Below the pieces are notes generated by a model. The model searched no databases. It saw only the letters and a list, made by a program, of their open reading frames with translations, and was not told where the DNA came from. Below are positions 53,177 to 61,081 of a DNA stretch of 64,000 bases, piece by piece. Source of the DNA: Pengzhenrongella frigida. GTDB lineage: Bacteria; Actinomycetota; Actinomycetes; Actinomycetales; Cellulomonadaceae. The stretch lies in contig NZ_SDWW01000009.1 of assembly GCF_004168625.1 (NCBI RefSeq), positions 42,804 to 106,803 of the forward strand, in the 5' to 3' direction. A program made the position numbers and the translations under genes. The stretch's first letter is position 1. Each line of letters opens with the position of its first letter.

Positions 53177-53598
53177 TACGGACTGGTGGTGGAGTCGTGG
53201 CGCGCCCGCTCCGCGGCAGCCTCGATCTCGGCGCCGAAGGAGTCGGCGAAGTCCTCGGCGTCGAAGATCTTTCGCAGCTCCATCTCGCTGTTGCGCAACG
53301 GCGAGCGTTTGGCCCACTCGACGGCCTCTTCCATGGAGGCGACCTCCCAGATCGCGTAGCCCGCGACCAGCTCCTTCGTCTCGGCGAACGGGCCGTCGAT
53401 CACCGTGGCGTTGCCGTCGGCGTCAAGGGCGACCCGCTTGCCCTTGCTGGTCGGCTGGAGTCCGTCACCAGCCACCAGCACGATGCCCGCCTCGGCGAGC
53501 TTCTCGTTGTACTGGTCCATCGCCACGAACTCCTCGGGGGTGCCGAACTCGCCGGCCTCCGACCGCCCGGTCGCCTTGCCCAGAACCATGACCTTCAT
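53176..53598 (-). CDS. YCII/DGPF-domain protein
   Basis: A 140-residue dimeric alpha-beta barrel protein with the defining DGPFAETKELVAGYAI motif and the C-terminal IWEVASMEEAVEWAKRSPL. Proteins of this family accompany ECF42 sigma factors and their genes are also the usual ECF42 targets; the enzyme activity is unknown. A good GAAGGAGCACGGTG precedes ATG 53598. The stop overlaps the sigma factor start. Confidence 0.9.
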   Translation of the reverse strand: MKVMVLGKATGRSEAGEFGTPEEFVAMDQYNEKLAEAGIVLVAGDGLQPTSKGKRVALDADGNATVIDGPFAETKELVAGYAIWEVASMEEAVEWAKRSPLRNSEMELRKIFDAEDFADSFGAEIEAAAERARHDSTTSP

Positions 53599-53801
53599 CA
53601 CCGTGCTCCTTCGCGTCTGCCCGGGATCGGCCCCATTGACCGATTCCACCTTGGCTCACCCGTGCGTCGAACGGGAAGGGCTGGATTCGACATGCTGCCG
53701 GAGCCCTTCTCGTCGGGCTTGAGCGGACGGCGGCGCTGCCGGGCTGTCACGGGCGCAATGGCGCACGCGCCCTCGGGGTGCGACTGGCCGCGGCTGGACG
53801 T

Positions 53802-54203
53802 TCAGTCGCCCTCGAACCCGATGAGCCAGTGGAGCCCGTACCGGTCGATGACCTGCCCGTCGGTTGCACCCCAGGGTCGCGTCTGCAGGCGATCGACGAC
53901 CCGGCCGCCCTCTGCGAGGCCGGCGAACCACGTGCGCAGGGTGGCGGGGGCGGCGGTGCCAAGCAGGGCCAACATCAGGCCCTCGCAATGGACCGGCGGC
54001 TCGTCGCCCGACACATCGGCAGCAAAGAGCGCGACCGGTCCCTCGACCAGGAAGCCGTGGGCGATGGCGTCAGCCGGACCGTCCGTGCGGTTGAACTCCG
54101 CGAGGGTGTGCAGCTGAACGTCGCAGCCGAAGACGTCACCGTAGAACGTCAAGGCTTCACGAGCCGTGCCCGGGAAGCGGAGGTAGGGCGTGGGGTCGGT
54201 CAT
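53802..54203 (-). CDS. PhnB-like VOC family protein
   Basis: The 133-residue protein has the glyoxalase/VOC fold of the PhnB group: PYLRFPGTAREALTFYGDVF, a central EGLMLALLGT strand and the end WGATDGQVIDRYGLHWLIGF. Members bind a metal or small ligand; the function is unknown. ATG 54203 is 6 bases behind TAGCAT (leaderless). It lies next to the ECF42/DGPF pair and may belong to the same regulon, an inference from position. Confidence 0.87.
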   Translation of the reverse strand: MTDPTPYLRFPGTAREALTFYGDVFGCDVQLHTLAEFNRTDGPADAIAHGFLVEGPVALFAADVSGDEPPVHCEGLMLALLGTAAPATLRTWFAGLAEGGRVVDRLQTRPWGATDGQVIDRYGLHWLIGFEGD

Positions 54204-54209
54204 CGTCCG

Positions 54210-54215
54210 ATGCTA
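54210..54215 (-). promoter_or_regulatory. -10 box TAGCAT, leaderless start of the PhnB-like gene
   Basis: On the minus strand TAGCAT, then CGGACG, then ATG 54203. Confidence 0.5.
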
Positions 54216-54456
54216 TGGACTGCGGCTGGGACGCGCGTCTGGTCCATGGTGTCGTCCACCTCCTGCGATGGACGCGAAGACCTCACGTCACGAGAGGTTC
54301 ACGTCGCTCCCCATCCACGGGCGTGCCGCTCGACGACGTCGCATGGATTCGAACCCGTTGCCTGTGCGCCACCGTGCGATTGACCGCCAAGGAAGGCGAC
54401 CCTAAATTTGTCCTTGTCGACCAGTCGAGGGTCGCCTGGTCCGCGCTGGAGAGATC

Positions 54457-54846
54457 ATGCTCGCTGACTACCTGCCGATCCCCGCGATTGCGGTCAAGGA
54501 CCTCGAAAGGGCTCGCGCCTTCTATGAGGGAACCCTCGGGTTCTCGCCGGCCGGTGATGTCCCGGATGGTGTGATGTACCGCGCCGGCAACAGCGGGTTC
54601 CTGGTGTACCCGTCCGAGTACGCCGGAACGAACAAGGCCACCGCGATGTCGTTCCAGGTGACGCCGGGTGCCTTCGACGACGAGGTGGCGGCGTTGCGCG
54701 CGAAGGGGCTGAGCTTCCAGACCTTCGACATTGACGGCCTGGTCTGGGACGGCGACGTTGCGATCATGGGGGATGCCAAGGCGGTGTGGTTCGCCGACCC
54801 GGACGGCAACGTCCTCAACCTCGAATCGGCACAAGTGATCAGCTGA
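54457..54846 (+). CDS. VOC family (glyoxalase-like) protein
   Basis: A 129-residue single-domain VOC protein: AIAVKDLERARAFYEGTLGF starts the fold, and the end WFADPDGNVLNLESAQ carries the usual last-strand Glu. The first-strand His is replaced by Ala (IPAIAV), so a metal site is doubtful. GGAGAGATC precedes the ATG. Ligand or substrate is unknown. Confidence 0.85.
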   Translation: MLADYLPIPAIAVKDLERARAFYEGTLGFSPAGDVPDGVMYRAGNSGFLVYPSEYAGTNKATAMSFQVTPGAFDDEVAALRAKGLSFQTFDIDGLVWDGDVAIMGDAKAVWFADPDGNVLNLESAQVIS

Positions 54847-54892
54847 CGGATCCATCGTGACGACCGCGATGCGATGGGTCTTGGGCAACTGA

Positions 54893-55468
54893 TCAGGCTT
54901 CGTCGGGGCGCGCGCTGGCGGCGCGCCACGTTCGCGCGCGGGTGAGGATGTCGAGTACGACGTCGGTCTTCGCGTCGGCGTAGTCGTTCATGTCGTTCCA
55001 TTGCTGCTGCGCGAGGTGCCGCTTGACGGTCGCGTACAGGAGGCGGTCGTCGCTGCTGACGCGGAGCCAGTCCCGCAGGTCCAGGTAGTCGCGCTCTTCG
55101 GCCCGGCCCGTGGCGTAGACGTGCAGGTGCATGTCGCGCTGCGGGGTCCGGAACATGCGATGGTCCGGCTCGCGGACGCGGAGCTCGAAGCCGGCCGCTT
55201 CTAGCGGCGGGACGAACGCGGCCTCGTCCTGGACGTCGTCCACGACCAGGAGCATGTCGATGAGGGGTTTCGCGGCCAGGCCCGGTACCGAGGTCGACCC
55301 GATGTGCTCGAGGCGGCGCACCCGTGGTCCTAGCGCTCGCCTGACCCGGTCGGCGAGGGCCTCGAACCGGGCGGGCCACGCGTCGTCGTAGTCGACCACC
55401 ACGATGCTCGCGGGCTCCCGGCCACCGATCAGCACGGCATCGAGATATGCGTTGCGATCGTCATCCAC
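54893..55468 (-). CDS. GrpB family nucleotidyltransferase-fold protein
   Basis: A 191-residue protein of the GrpB/UPF0157 family. DYDDAWPARFEALADRVRRA, EHIGSTSVPGLAAKPLIDML and the DMHLHVYATG strand are the family motifs (GS and D residues of a polymerase-beta-like nucleotidyltransferase fold); LRDWLRVSSDDRLLYATVKR follows. The substrate is unknown. I start at GTG 55468, 6 bases behind GAGGAT; longer frames give an unrelated Arg/Cys-rich leader. About 64 bp of its 3' end are found again, decayed, at 58324-58387. Confidence 0.88.
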   Translation of the reverse strand: MDDDRNAYLDAVLIGGREPASIVVVDYDDAWPARFEALADRVRRALGPRVRRLEHIGSTSVPGLAAKPLIDMLLVVDDVQDEAAFVPPLEAAGFELRVREPDHRMFRTPQRDMHLHVYATGRAEERDYLDLRDWLRVSSDDRLLYATVKRHLAQQQWNDMNDYADAKTDVVLDILTRARTWRAASARPDEA

Positions 55469-55654
55469 GGCCCCATCCTCTCGTGCCGCAAGCCTCACCC
55501 TGACTCGTGCCGGTAGGGCGCCCCCGGAGCACGGCGCCGACCAGATCGACCTGACCACCCGCTCCGCCCTGCACTTCGCGGGACAACCCGTGTGTGCCCT
55601 CACCGCCAGGTCGGCCGCACAGCGCCACTCCGGACGATCACATGGCGATTGGCC

Positions 55655-56011
55655 ATGGCGCTACCGTGGCGGGTGCTGGTCTCCCACCTCGAGGAGCCGA
55701 TCGTGTTCGTGCTCATCACCGCTGTGGGCGTCGCCCTGGGCTACGCCTACGCGGGGTTTGTCGACCGGCGCTTCGGCCCGAAGGACTGGCGCCGGTGGAT
55801 GGCGCTGACGCCATTCTGGGTGCTGGCCGTCGGGGTGGCCCTGGCGCTGCACACCGTGAACATGACGGACCTCGCCCCGCAGGCGCTCCAGGCGTTCGCG
55901 CTGGGATCTGTCGCCGAAGCCCTGATCGACTCCCTGGGCGCTCGTCGGCGCCGACGAGTCGATGAGCGCGATGCTCGTGATATCGGCCCGGAACCCCGTC
56001 GCTTTCCCTAG
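55655..56011 (+). CDS. Two-helix membrane protein of unknown function
   Basis: About 118 residues with hydrophobic helices at roughly 14-34 and 48-68, a basic loop RRFGPKDWRRW between them, and an Arg/Asp-rich C terminus (ARRRRRVDERDARD). No family is recognised. The start is uncertain: ATG 55655 lacks a ribosome-binding site, while GTG 55673 follows a TACCGT box by 5 bases. Confidence 0.55.
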   Translation: MALPWRVLVSHLEEPIVFVLITAVGVALGYAYAGFVDRRFGPKDWRRWMALTPFWVLAVGVALALHTVNMTDLAPQALQAFALGSVAEALIDSLGARRRRRVDERDARDIGPEPRRFP

Positions 56012-56053
56012 CGTTCAGGACACCGCCACCGGGCGGCCGGTCGAGGGGGTGCG

Positions 56054-56506
56054 ATGACGTCGCTGCTTCGCGTGTGGTGCACGACTGGCGTCGTCGTCGC
56101 GGTGCTGACGGGGTGCAGCGGCGCACCGGCGTCGGAGTCAACCTTGAGCGACGGCGTCGCCCTTGAGGAGTTCTGCGCGCTCGCGCTCGACGTGGAGGAC
56201 GTGGTCGCGCAGGCCGACGGCGCGGATGTCGTCGTGACGTGGCGGGACACCCAGGCCCACCTGGGAGCGACCGAGTACTGGGTCGCGCGCCGGGCGCCCG
56301 GTGAGACCGGGTGGGCGATCGTCGGCACGGTCGAGCTCGAGCCGGACGCCGAGCGCCGACAAGTCGACACCCCTCCCGAGGGCGGGCTCCCGGCCGAGTA
56401 CACGGTGGCCGTCGAGGGCAGCTGCGTTCGCTCGCCAGCTGATATCTGCGCGGAGGGCGCTCCGTGCCCGGTCGCAAGCATCGATCCTCCGGCCATCAAG
56501 CCCTGA
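56054..56506 (+). CDS. Small secreted lipoprotein
   Basis: The 150-residue product has a signal peptide ending in VAVLTGCSG, a lipobox, then a mature part with four Cys (two close together near the C terminus in CAEGAPCPV) that could form disulfides. VVVTWRDTQAHLGATEYWV resembles a fibronectin-III strand pair, so an extracellular beta-sandwich is possible. GAGGGGGTGCG precedes the ATG. Function unknown. Confidence 0.7.
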   Translation: MTSLLRVWCTTGVVVAVLTGCSGAPASESTLSDGVALEEFCALALDVEDVVAQADGADVVVTWRDTQAHLGATEYWVARRAPGETGWAIVGTVELEPDAERRQVDTPPEGGLPAEYTVAVEGSCVRSPADICAEGAPCPVASIDPPAIKP

Positions 56507-56522
56507 CCGCCAGGAGACCCAC

Positions 56523-56938
56523 ATGCACAGACGTCGCCTGCGTGCTCGCGGTCGCGCTCGTCGCGACCGCTGCGCCGGCTACCGCGGCGGACGGCCGCGA
56601 GGGAACGACGTACCCGTCGTCGCGAGGTCTCGCCCGCGCGGCAGCGCCCAGCCGAGTTCGGTGTTCAGTTCGGCGAGGACGCCGCGGCAGTCTGGATGTG
56701 GCACGACGAAGACCGGGGCCTCCTCGAAGACCCGCAGCGGCCGAGCCTGATTCCCTTTGCGCGCTTTCTTGCTTTGCGCACCTCGTTGGAGCGATCACGC
56801 GGGTATCGATCGATCACGACAGACAATGAGCGAGACCCGGAACCAACTCTCCTCCCGGTGTCTTCCTCTTCCATGACCTGCCGCCGAGCGCACGGCGCAA
56901 GGCGTGTTTGGCCGACACCGGGTAGCGCCAATTGGTAG
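56523..56938 (+). pseudogene. Frameshifted secreted-protein gene
   Basis: An AGGAG precedes ATG 56523. The first frame gives only Arg-rich sequence, but after a +1 shift it reads CVLAVALVATAAPATAADG, a typical signal-peptide core and cleavage site. After about 100 bases a further shift gives EFGVQFGEDAAAVWMWHDED followed by RGLLEDPQRPSLIP, which looks like real protein. Two frameshifts in one short gene point to decay (or base-calling errors). Confidence 0.4.
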
Positions 56939-57049
56939 GTGATGTGCCGTCCACATCGTGCCGCCGCGAGGGCTACCTATGGACCTGTTCCTTGGGTCCC
57001 GGATCTGAGATAGGTTTCTATTGTCGGTCAATCTGGGAGGTGAACGGAA

Positions 57050-57370
57050 GTGTCACCTGTCACTGCATTGTTCGTCATCGCAGCCTCGCTCTGCGTGACT
57101 GTGTTCGAACTGTCCAGGATTCGAAGCTGGCCTAAGGAGTCCGTCAGCTACGTGATATTTCGTGACACACGTCGCACGCCGCTGGGCACAATCTCGGGAT
57201 GGGCTGGCGGATGGTTCTGGACCGCAGCGGTCGTGTCGATCGTGATACAGGGCACTTCATGGCCCTGGATCGCAGCGTTCTGTACGCTGCTGATCGCCCC
57301 CGGTTTCATTCTCGTTTGGGCGCACAACCGGCGCGTCATCGCTGATGTCGAGAACGGACTGCCGGCCTGA
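57050..57370 (+). CDS. Three-helix membrane protein of unknown function
   Basis: A 106-residue protein with hydrophobic segments around residues 4-20, 51-68 and 72-91, a basic loop between the first two (RDTRRTPLG), and a short tail RRVIADVENGLPA. Codon use is less GC-biased than in the core genes, which suggests acquired DNA. GGGAGGTGAACGGAA precedes GTG 57050, a good ribosome-binding site. No family recognised. Confidence 0.6.
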   Translation: MSPVTALFVIAASLCVTVFELSRIRSWPKESVSYVIFRDTRRTPLGTISGWAGGWFWTAAVVSIVIQGTSWPWIAAFCTLLIAPGFILVWAHNRRVIADVENGLPA

Positions 57371-57606
57371 CCACGGTCCAGCGGGGCTCGGGCGATTCCC
57401 TCGGCCGCACGTCGCTGGTGTGGATCGCGTCGGGCGGACTCGCGTTGCTGCCGCATACGGCCGTCGCCTGTCGCGCGTGAGAGCGATCCCTGCCGGTCTC
57501 CTCGTGATCGGACGCGTGGGATTCACTCTGGCCAGCCTCAACGTGTTGGCCGCGACGCCGTTGTCGAGTGCTACAGCGAAACCAGCGCCGTGCCGATGAG
57601 AACCAC

Positions 57607-57879
57607 ATGGACAACGATCGTTGGCGCCAGTCCGAGCGGACGATTGAGCAACTTCTCCCTCGCCAACCCCCGCGGGGACGGCGACGACGGCAGGTTCAAC
57701 CTTCACGCCGAAAGCGCCGGATCGTGGCTGGACAGAAGCCAATGGCCCGCGGCGGGCAGGATGGGACTCGAATCAATCAGCGCACGAACTGGGCCAAGCC
57801 AGTGCTTGCCGGACTCGTGCTCGTGGTACTCGTGCTCGTGATCCTGCAGCGTCTGAGCGCGACTCCGGTCGCGGGGTAG
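57607..57879 (+). CDS. Small C-terminally anchored membrane protein
   Basis: About 90 residues: an Arg/Gln-rich, probably disordered N-terminal part (RQPPRGRRRRQVQ) and one membrane helix LAGLVLVVLVLVILQRL close to the C terminus, as in tail-anchored proteins. The ribosome-binding site (GAGAACC) is weak and base composition is lower in GC than the core genes. It could be spurious. Confidence 0.4.
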   Translation: MDNDRWRQSERTIEQLLPRQPPRGRRRRQVQPSRRKRRIVAGQKPMARGGQDGTRINQRTNWAKPVLAGLVLVVLVLVILQRLSATPVAG

Positions 57880-57885
57880 CGACAG

Positions 57886-58317
57886 TCAAGCGGTGCCACC
57901 GGCCGAGTTCGAGACCGTGCGACGCTTTTCCTTGCGTGTCGGCGCGGCCGCAGTTCTTCCCGAGTTGGCAGGTGCCAGGAGTGGGGATGCACGTTGCGGT
58001 GAGACGCCGAGAACGGTCGCTGCGTCAGCACCCGAGACGCCAGCACGAATCAATGCGTGGGCGGCCTCGCGCGAGGCGATTGCAGCGTTCCGCTGTAGCC
58101 GGTCGAGATCGGCCATTTGCTTGCGTGCAGCTCGAACCTGTGCGGCAAGCCCCGGGGTCGAGCGCCGGCTCGACGTGGACCTCGTTGCGGAGATGAGTCC
58201 GCGGGCGGTGCTAGGGGCATCGCGCAAGGTTCGGGACTGGGTCGCACCGATCCCGTCCACGGTGATGACCCACCACTGGCCATCGCGGGCCGCGGTGGCG
58301 GCATAGGTCTTGTTCAC
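57886..58317 (-). CDS. HicB-like antitoxin-type protein with helix-turn-helix
   Basis: The 143-residue protein starts NKTYAATAARDGQWWVITVD, the HicB-type beta-strand start, with TQSRTLRDAPSTARGLISA as the following helix. A coiled helix (VRAARKQMADLDRLQRNAA) leads to AAHALIRAGVSGADAATVLG with VSPQRASPLL, an HTH-like end found in solitary actinobacterial HicB-like proteins. No HicA toxin gene is next to it. GTG 58317 lies directly beside a decayed grpB fragment. Confidence 0.65.
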   Translation of the reverse strand: MNKTYAATAARDGQWWVITVDGIGATQSRTLRDAPSTARGLISATRSTSSRRSTPGLAAQVRAARKQMADLDRLQRNAAIASREAAHALIRAGVSGADAATVLGVSPQRASPLLAPANSGRTAAAPTRKEKRRTVSNSAGGTA

Positions 58318-58323
58318 TGCGGT

Positions 58324-58387
58324 GGGGCGCGCTGGCGGCTCTCCACGTTCGTGCGCGGATGCGGATGTCGAGCACGACGTCGGTCTT
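58324..58387 (-). pseudogene. Decayed duplicate of the grpB 3' end
   Basis: These 64 bp match grpB 54905-54970 closely; the minus-strand translation reads KTDVVLDIRIRARTWRAASA, against KTDVVLDILTRARTWRAASA in the intact gene. Nothing else of grpB is present, so it is a relic. Confidence 0.75.
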
Positions 58388-58560
58388 TCAGATGGATGCG
58401 CGATCGCGTCGTTTGCGAGAACGCTCAAGGCGCGCGGGTGCAGCTGATGGAGCCGGGTGCCAGGAGGGAATCTGCCACTGCCAGCAGTGGGAGCGCCATG
58501 CCTGCCGCCGTTCGCTCTGACACGCGAATGACACGGGATGACGTTGCTGCATTTTTCAGA

Positions 58561-58586
58561 GGGTGCCCGCGAAAGGATTCGAACCT
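58561..58586 (-). other. 3' tRNA fragment: attachment site (att) of the integrated element
   Basis: On the minus strand the segment reads AGGTTCGAATCCTTTCGCGG then GCACCC, i.e. T-loop, 3' half of the T-stem, acceptor strand, discriminator base and the start of CCA. The 5' half of the T-stem and the rest of a tRNA are missing, so it is only the 3' end. A tyrosine recombinase follows within 160 bp. The intact tRNA should be at the other end of the element, beyond the window. The tRNA identity cannot be told. Confidence 0.65.
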
Positions 58587-58662
58587 AGATATTACCTATG
58601 TGACGCGATAGGACACAACTGCACACCAGTGTCCTGACCTGCGGATTAGGCATCCTTTCGCG
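58568..58662. repeat. 11-bp inverted repeat of the att core
   Basis: CGCGAAAGGAT in the tRNA fragment (58568-58578) recurs inverted as ATCCTTTCGCG at 58652-58662, just upstream of the integrase gene. It may be a recombinase or excisionase binding site. Confidence 0.7.
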
Positions 58663-58737
58663 CAGGACGTATGGTGCCACTTAAGGCGCTGGGGGACTTT
58701 GCTCCTGGCACGAATCTGGCACGAGGGGATGTGCGTC

Positions 58738-59835
58738 ATGGCGTTCGGCAACGTTCGGAGACTCCCCTCGAAGCGCTTTCAGGCCCGCTATCAGGTGGGG
58801 GAAGAGTCGATCGCCGCGCCGACGACGTTCGACACGAAGAGGGATGCCCTCGCGTGGCTCGCCCGCCGGCAGACCGCGCTCGCCGACGGCATGACCAAGA
58901 CGCCGAGCCAGCTCGCAGCACGCACGACGTTCGAGGACTACGCGAACGACTGGCTCGCGCACCGGCCGCTCAAGTCCTCGACGCGCGTCCTGTACCGCCG
59001 TCAGCTCGACAAGGAACTGATCAAGACGTGGGGCGACCGCACCCTGTCCTCGATCGCTCCGGCCGACGTGCGCGACTGGCACGCGCTGCTCCTGCCCAAG
59101 CGGCCGACCGAGCGCGCACACATCTACTCACTCCTGCGGACGATCCTCGGCACGGCCGTGGCCGACGACGTGATCCCCGCGAACCCATGCCGGGTGCGTG
59201 GTGCGGGTCAGACTCGCCGCGCGAAGCCGATCAAGCCCGCGACCCTGCCCGAGCTCACGGCGCTCACGGCCGCGATGCCCGAGCGATACCGGCTCGCGAT
59301 CCTCCTGGGTGCGTGGTGTCAGTTGCGGTTCGGCGAGGCATCCGAACTACGGCGCCGTGACATCGACATGAAGGACGGCGTTGTGCGCGTTCGGCGGGGG
59401 GTCACGTGGCTCACCGGCAAGCCCGTGGTCGACACCCCCAAGACCGAGGCAGGCGTTCGCGACATCGCGATACCCCCTCACCTCCTGCCCGTCGTCAAGA
59501 CGCACATGCTCGACCACGTAGCGCGCGGACCCGAGGCGCTCCTGTTCCCCCGCAAGCCCGGGGTCAACGAGCAGACCTCGCCCTCGACGTTCACGGGCAT
59601 GTTCAACAAGGCCAAGATCGAGGCCGGGCGACCGGATCTCAGGTTCCACATGATGCGCCACACGGGCGCCACGCTCGCCGCAGCGTCGGGAGCCACCCTG
59701 GCCGAACTTATGGCGCGCCTGGGGCACACAACCCCCGCCATGGCCCTCAAATACCAGCACGCCTCAGCCGACCGTGACCGGGTGCTCGCCCGGGCGCTAT
59801 CCGACCTCGCGATGGGGGGAGTGAGCAAGACCTAG
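58738..59835 (+). CDS. int: Tyrosine recombinase/integrase
   Basis: Site-specific recombinase of 365 residues that inserts the element at the tRNA 3' end. An N-terminal arm-binding domain (RRLPSKRFQARY, AP2-like) and a core-binding SAM-like domain (TFEDYANDWLAHRPLKSSTR) precede the catalytic domain: first Arg in WCQLRFGEASELRRRD (about residue 195), HMMRHTGATLA (HxxR, about 303), and nucleophilic Tyr in ALKYQHASADRD (about 338). ATG 58738 is preferred because MAFGNVRRLP is the usual start of such integrases; GAGGGG lies upstream. Confidence 0.94.
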   Translation: MAFGNVRRLPSKRFQARYQVGEESIAAPTTFDTKRDALAWLARRQTALADGMTKTPSQLAARTTFEDYANDWLAHRPLKSSTRVLYRRQLDKELIKTWGDRTLSSIAPADVRDWHALLLPKRPTERAHIYSLLRTILGTAVADDVIPANPCRVRGAGQTRRAKPIKPATLPELTALTAAMPERYRLAILLGAWCQLRFGEASELRRRDIDMKDGVVRVRRGVTWLTGKPVVDTPKTEAGVRDIAIPPHLLPVVKTHMLDHVARGPEALLFPRKPGVNEQTSPSTFTGMFNKAKIEAGRPDLRFHMMRHTGATLAAASGATLAELMARLGHTTPAMALKYQHASADRDRVLARALSDLAMGGVSKT

Positions 59836-59845
59836 AACGACGAAG

Positions 59846-59877
59846 GCCCCGACCAGTGCTCTAACACCGGCCGGGGC
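59846..59877 (+). terminator. Terminator hairpin after the integrase gene
   Basis: GGCCCCGACC pairs imperfectly with GGCCGGGGC across an AT-containing loop, 11 bp after the integrase stop. Confidence 0.55.
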
Positions 59878-59909
59878 GAGTCCAGCACCACTACAGATGG
59901 AGCAAGACC

Positions 59910-60452
59910 ATGACCAGCATTGCAGCAACCACCGCAACCAGCACCTTCGCCACCCGGTACCTCGACGCACTCCCCGCCGGAACGCAGGTCGAGCACTTCG
60001 ACCACAGGGAGAACCGCCTGCACTGGACCAAGAGCGACGGCGACACGTGGGTGAGCGCCGTAGATGGCAGTCCGGTCGCGACCGAGGACGTCTACGCCGA
60101 CGCAGACCGCTTGTTCGTGTGGCCCGCGGGTCGCGGCATCCCGACTTTCGCGGCACCGCTGGACGAGTGCCCGAGCTGGGCTGACCGTTCCGACGCTTGG
60201 TCGTGGATCGCCGTCGATGACGTCTGGCAGCACTTCGCATCCCACTCGTTCGGTACGGGCGAGGCGCGGGGCGTCGTGACCGTAGACAGGTTCGATCACG
60301 CACACGCGGACGGCACGATCGACCTCGGCGAGGTCGGGATCTCTGTGGACGTCGAGGACATCGAGGGCGCTGCGGACGCCCGTCAGATCGGCCAGTGGCT
60401 CGTCGAAGCCGGGGACCTTGTTGACCGGATCAACGGCGTCACCGCCGCCTGA
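59910..60452 (+). CDS. Element-encoded protein of unknown function
   Basis: A 180-residue acidic soluble protein, Trp- and His-rich (RLHWTKSDGDTWVSAVDGSP, RSDAWSWIAVDDVWQHFASH). No domain is recognised; there is no membrane helix or signal peptide. GGAGCAAGACC directly precedes the ATG, a good ribosome-binding site. It lies between the integrase and the origin-like region, on the same strand. Confidence 0.7.
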   Translation: MTSIAATTATSTFATRYLDALPAGTQVEHFDHRENRLHWTKSDGDTWVSAVDGSPVATEDVYADADRLFVWPAGRGIPTFAAPLDECPSWADRSDAWSWIAVDDVWQHFASHSFGTGEARGVVTVDRFDHAHADGTIDLGEVGISVDVEDIEGAADARQIGQWLVEAGDLVDRINGVTAA

Positions 60453-60837
60453 CCTCACCCGCACGACGGCGCCGCCCCTGAGCTACGGCCCGGGGGTGGC
60501 GCTTTGCGTCGCCCAGACTGGGGCTCGATCGGTCCGAACCCCGGTACGAGATTCGCGTCCACAGGCCGGGGGCGGCTTCCGCGCTCAGAATCGTGACAAC
60601 TGGTCGGTCGTGCACAAGCTAATGCACGTCCCGTGCACAGGCTCTGGGCCTGTTGTCCACAGCGTGTCCACAGGCCGGTGCACACGCGCGCTCGACGAAA
60701 CTCACATCGGTGTAGTTAAGTCATGACAAGGCCGAACAGACCTAATACATGACGTCAACTGAAGCCGCTCACCCCTGATCCAGCCGCGCCAACGGCCAGG
60801 GGGTGAGCGGCGAACCCCCGCTAGAGAGGCCAACACG
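60453..60837. other. Origin-like intergenic region with DnaA boxes and iteron-like repeats
   Basis: No gene is seen in these 385 bp. They contain TTGTCCACA (60653-60661), the actinobacterial DnaA-box consensus, and GTGTCCACA one helical turn later (60664-60672); GCGTCCACA is at 60555-60563. GTCCACAGGCCGG occurs twice (60557-60569, 60666-60678) and GTGCACA three times (60610, 60633, 60678). The right part is AT-richer. Together with the RepA-like gene downstream it looks like a replication origin. Confidence 0.6.
60764..60811 (+). terminator. Long hairpin upstream of the alpA-like gene
   Basis: GCCGCTCACCCCTG pairs with CAGGGGGTGAGCGGC (one bulged base) around a 19-base loop. It lies 26 bp before ATG 60838 and could terminate transcription entering from the left or act as a leader structure. 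Confidence 0.5.
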
Positions 60838-61077
60838 ATGGTTGCACGATCCGTTCATTCTGAAAACCCAGATCTCAAGATGCCCTCCGATCACCGGACC
60901 GTGGGCGATCTCGTCACGGTACAGGAAACGGCGATCTGGCTACGTGAGACCGAGAGGTCGGTGCGCCGCCGGATCGCCGGCGGGCAGCTCACGGCCTACA
61001 GGCTGGGAACCAAGCGCATCCTGCTCGCGCGCTCGGACGTCGAAGCGCTCCTGGTCCTCATCCCCACCGCGGCCTAG
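60838..61077 (+). CDS. AlpA/excisionase-family helix-turn-helix protein
   Basis: A 79-residue MerR-type HTH_17 protein: LVTVQETAIWLRETERSVRR, then RRIAGGQLTAYRLGTKRI and LLARSDVEALL. Such proteins act as excisionase or activate int and other genes of integrative elements. GAGAGG lies 9 bases before the ATG. It stands first in the downstream gene run and directly after the origin-like region. Confidence 0.88.
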   Translation: MVARSVHSENPDLKMPSDHRTVGDLVTVQETAIWLRETERSVRRRIAGGQLTAYRLGTKRILLARSDVEALLVLIPTAA

Positions 61078-61081
61078 AGCC

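Noticed and set aside
54340..54365. tRNA T-loop-like GGTTCGAATCC on the minus strand
   Set aside because: Flanking bases do not form a T-stem or acceptor arm and no integrase is adjacent; chance match to the T-loop consensus.
57477..57599. 40-codon frame with a signal-peptide-like sequence
   Set aside because: No ribosome-binding site and nothing after the cleavage-site-like region; may be a truncated exported protein but cannot be supported.
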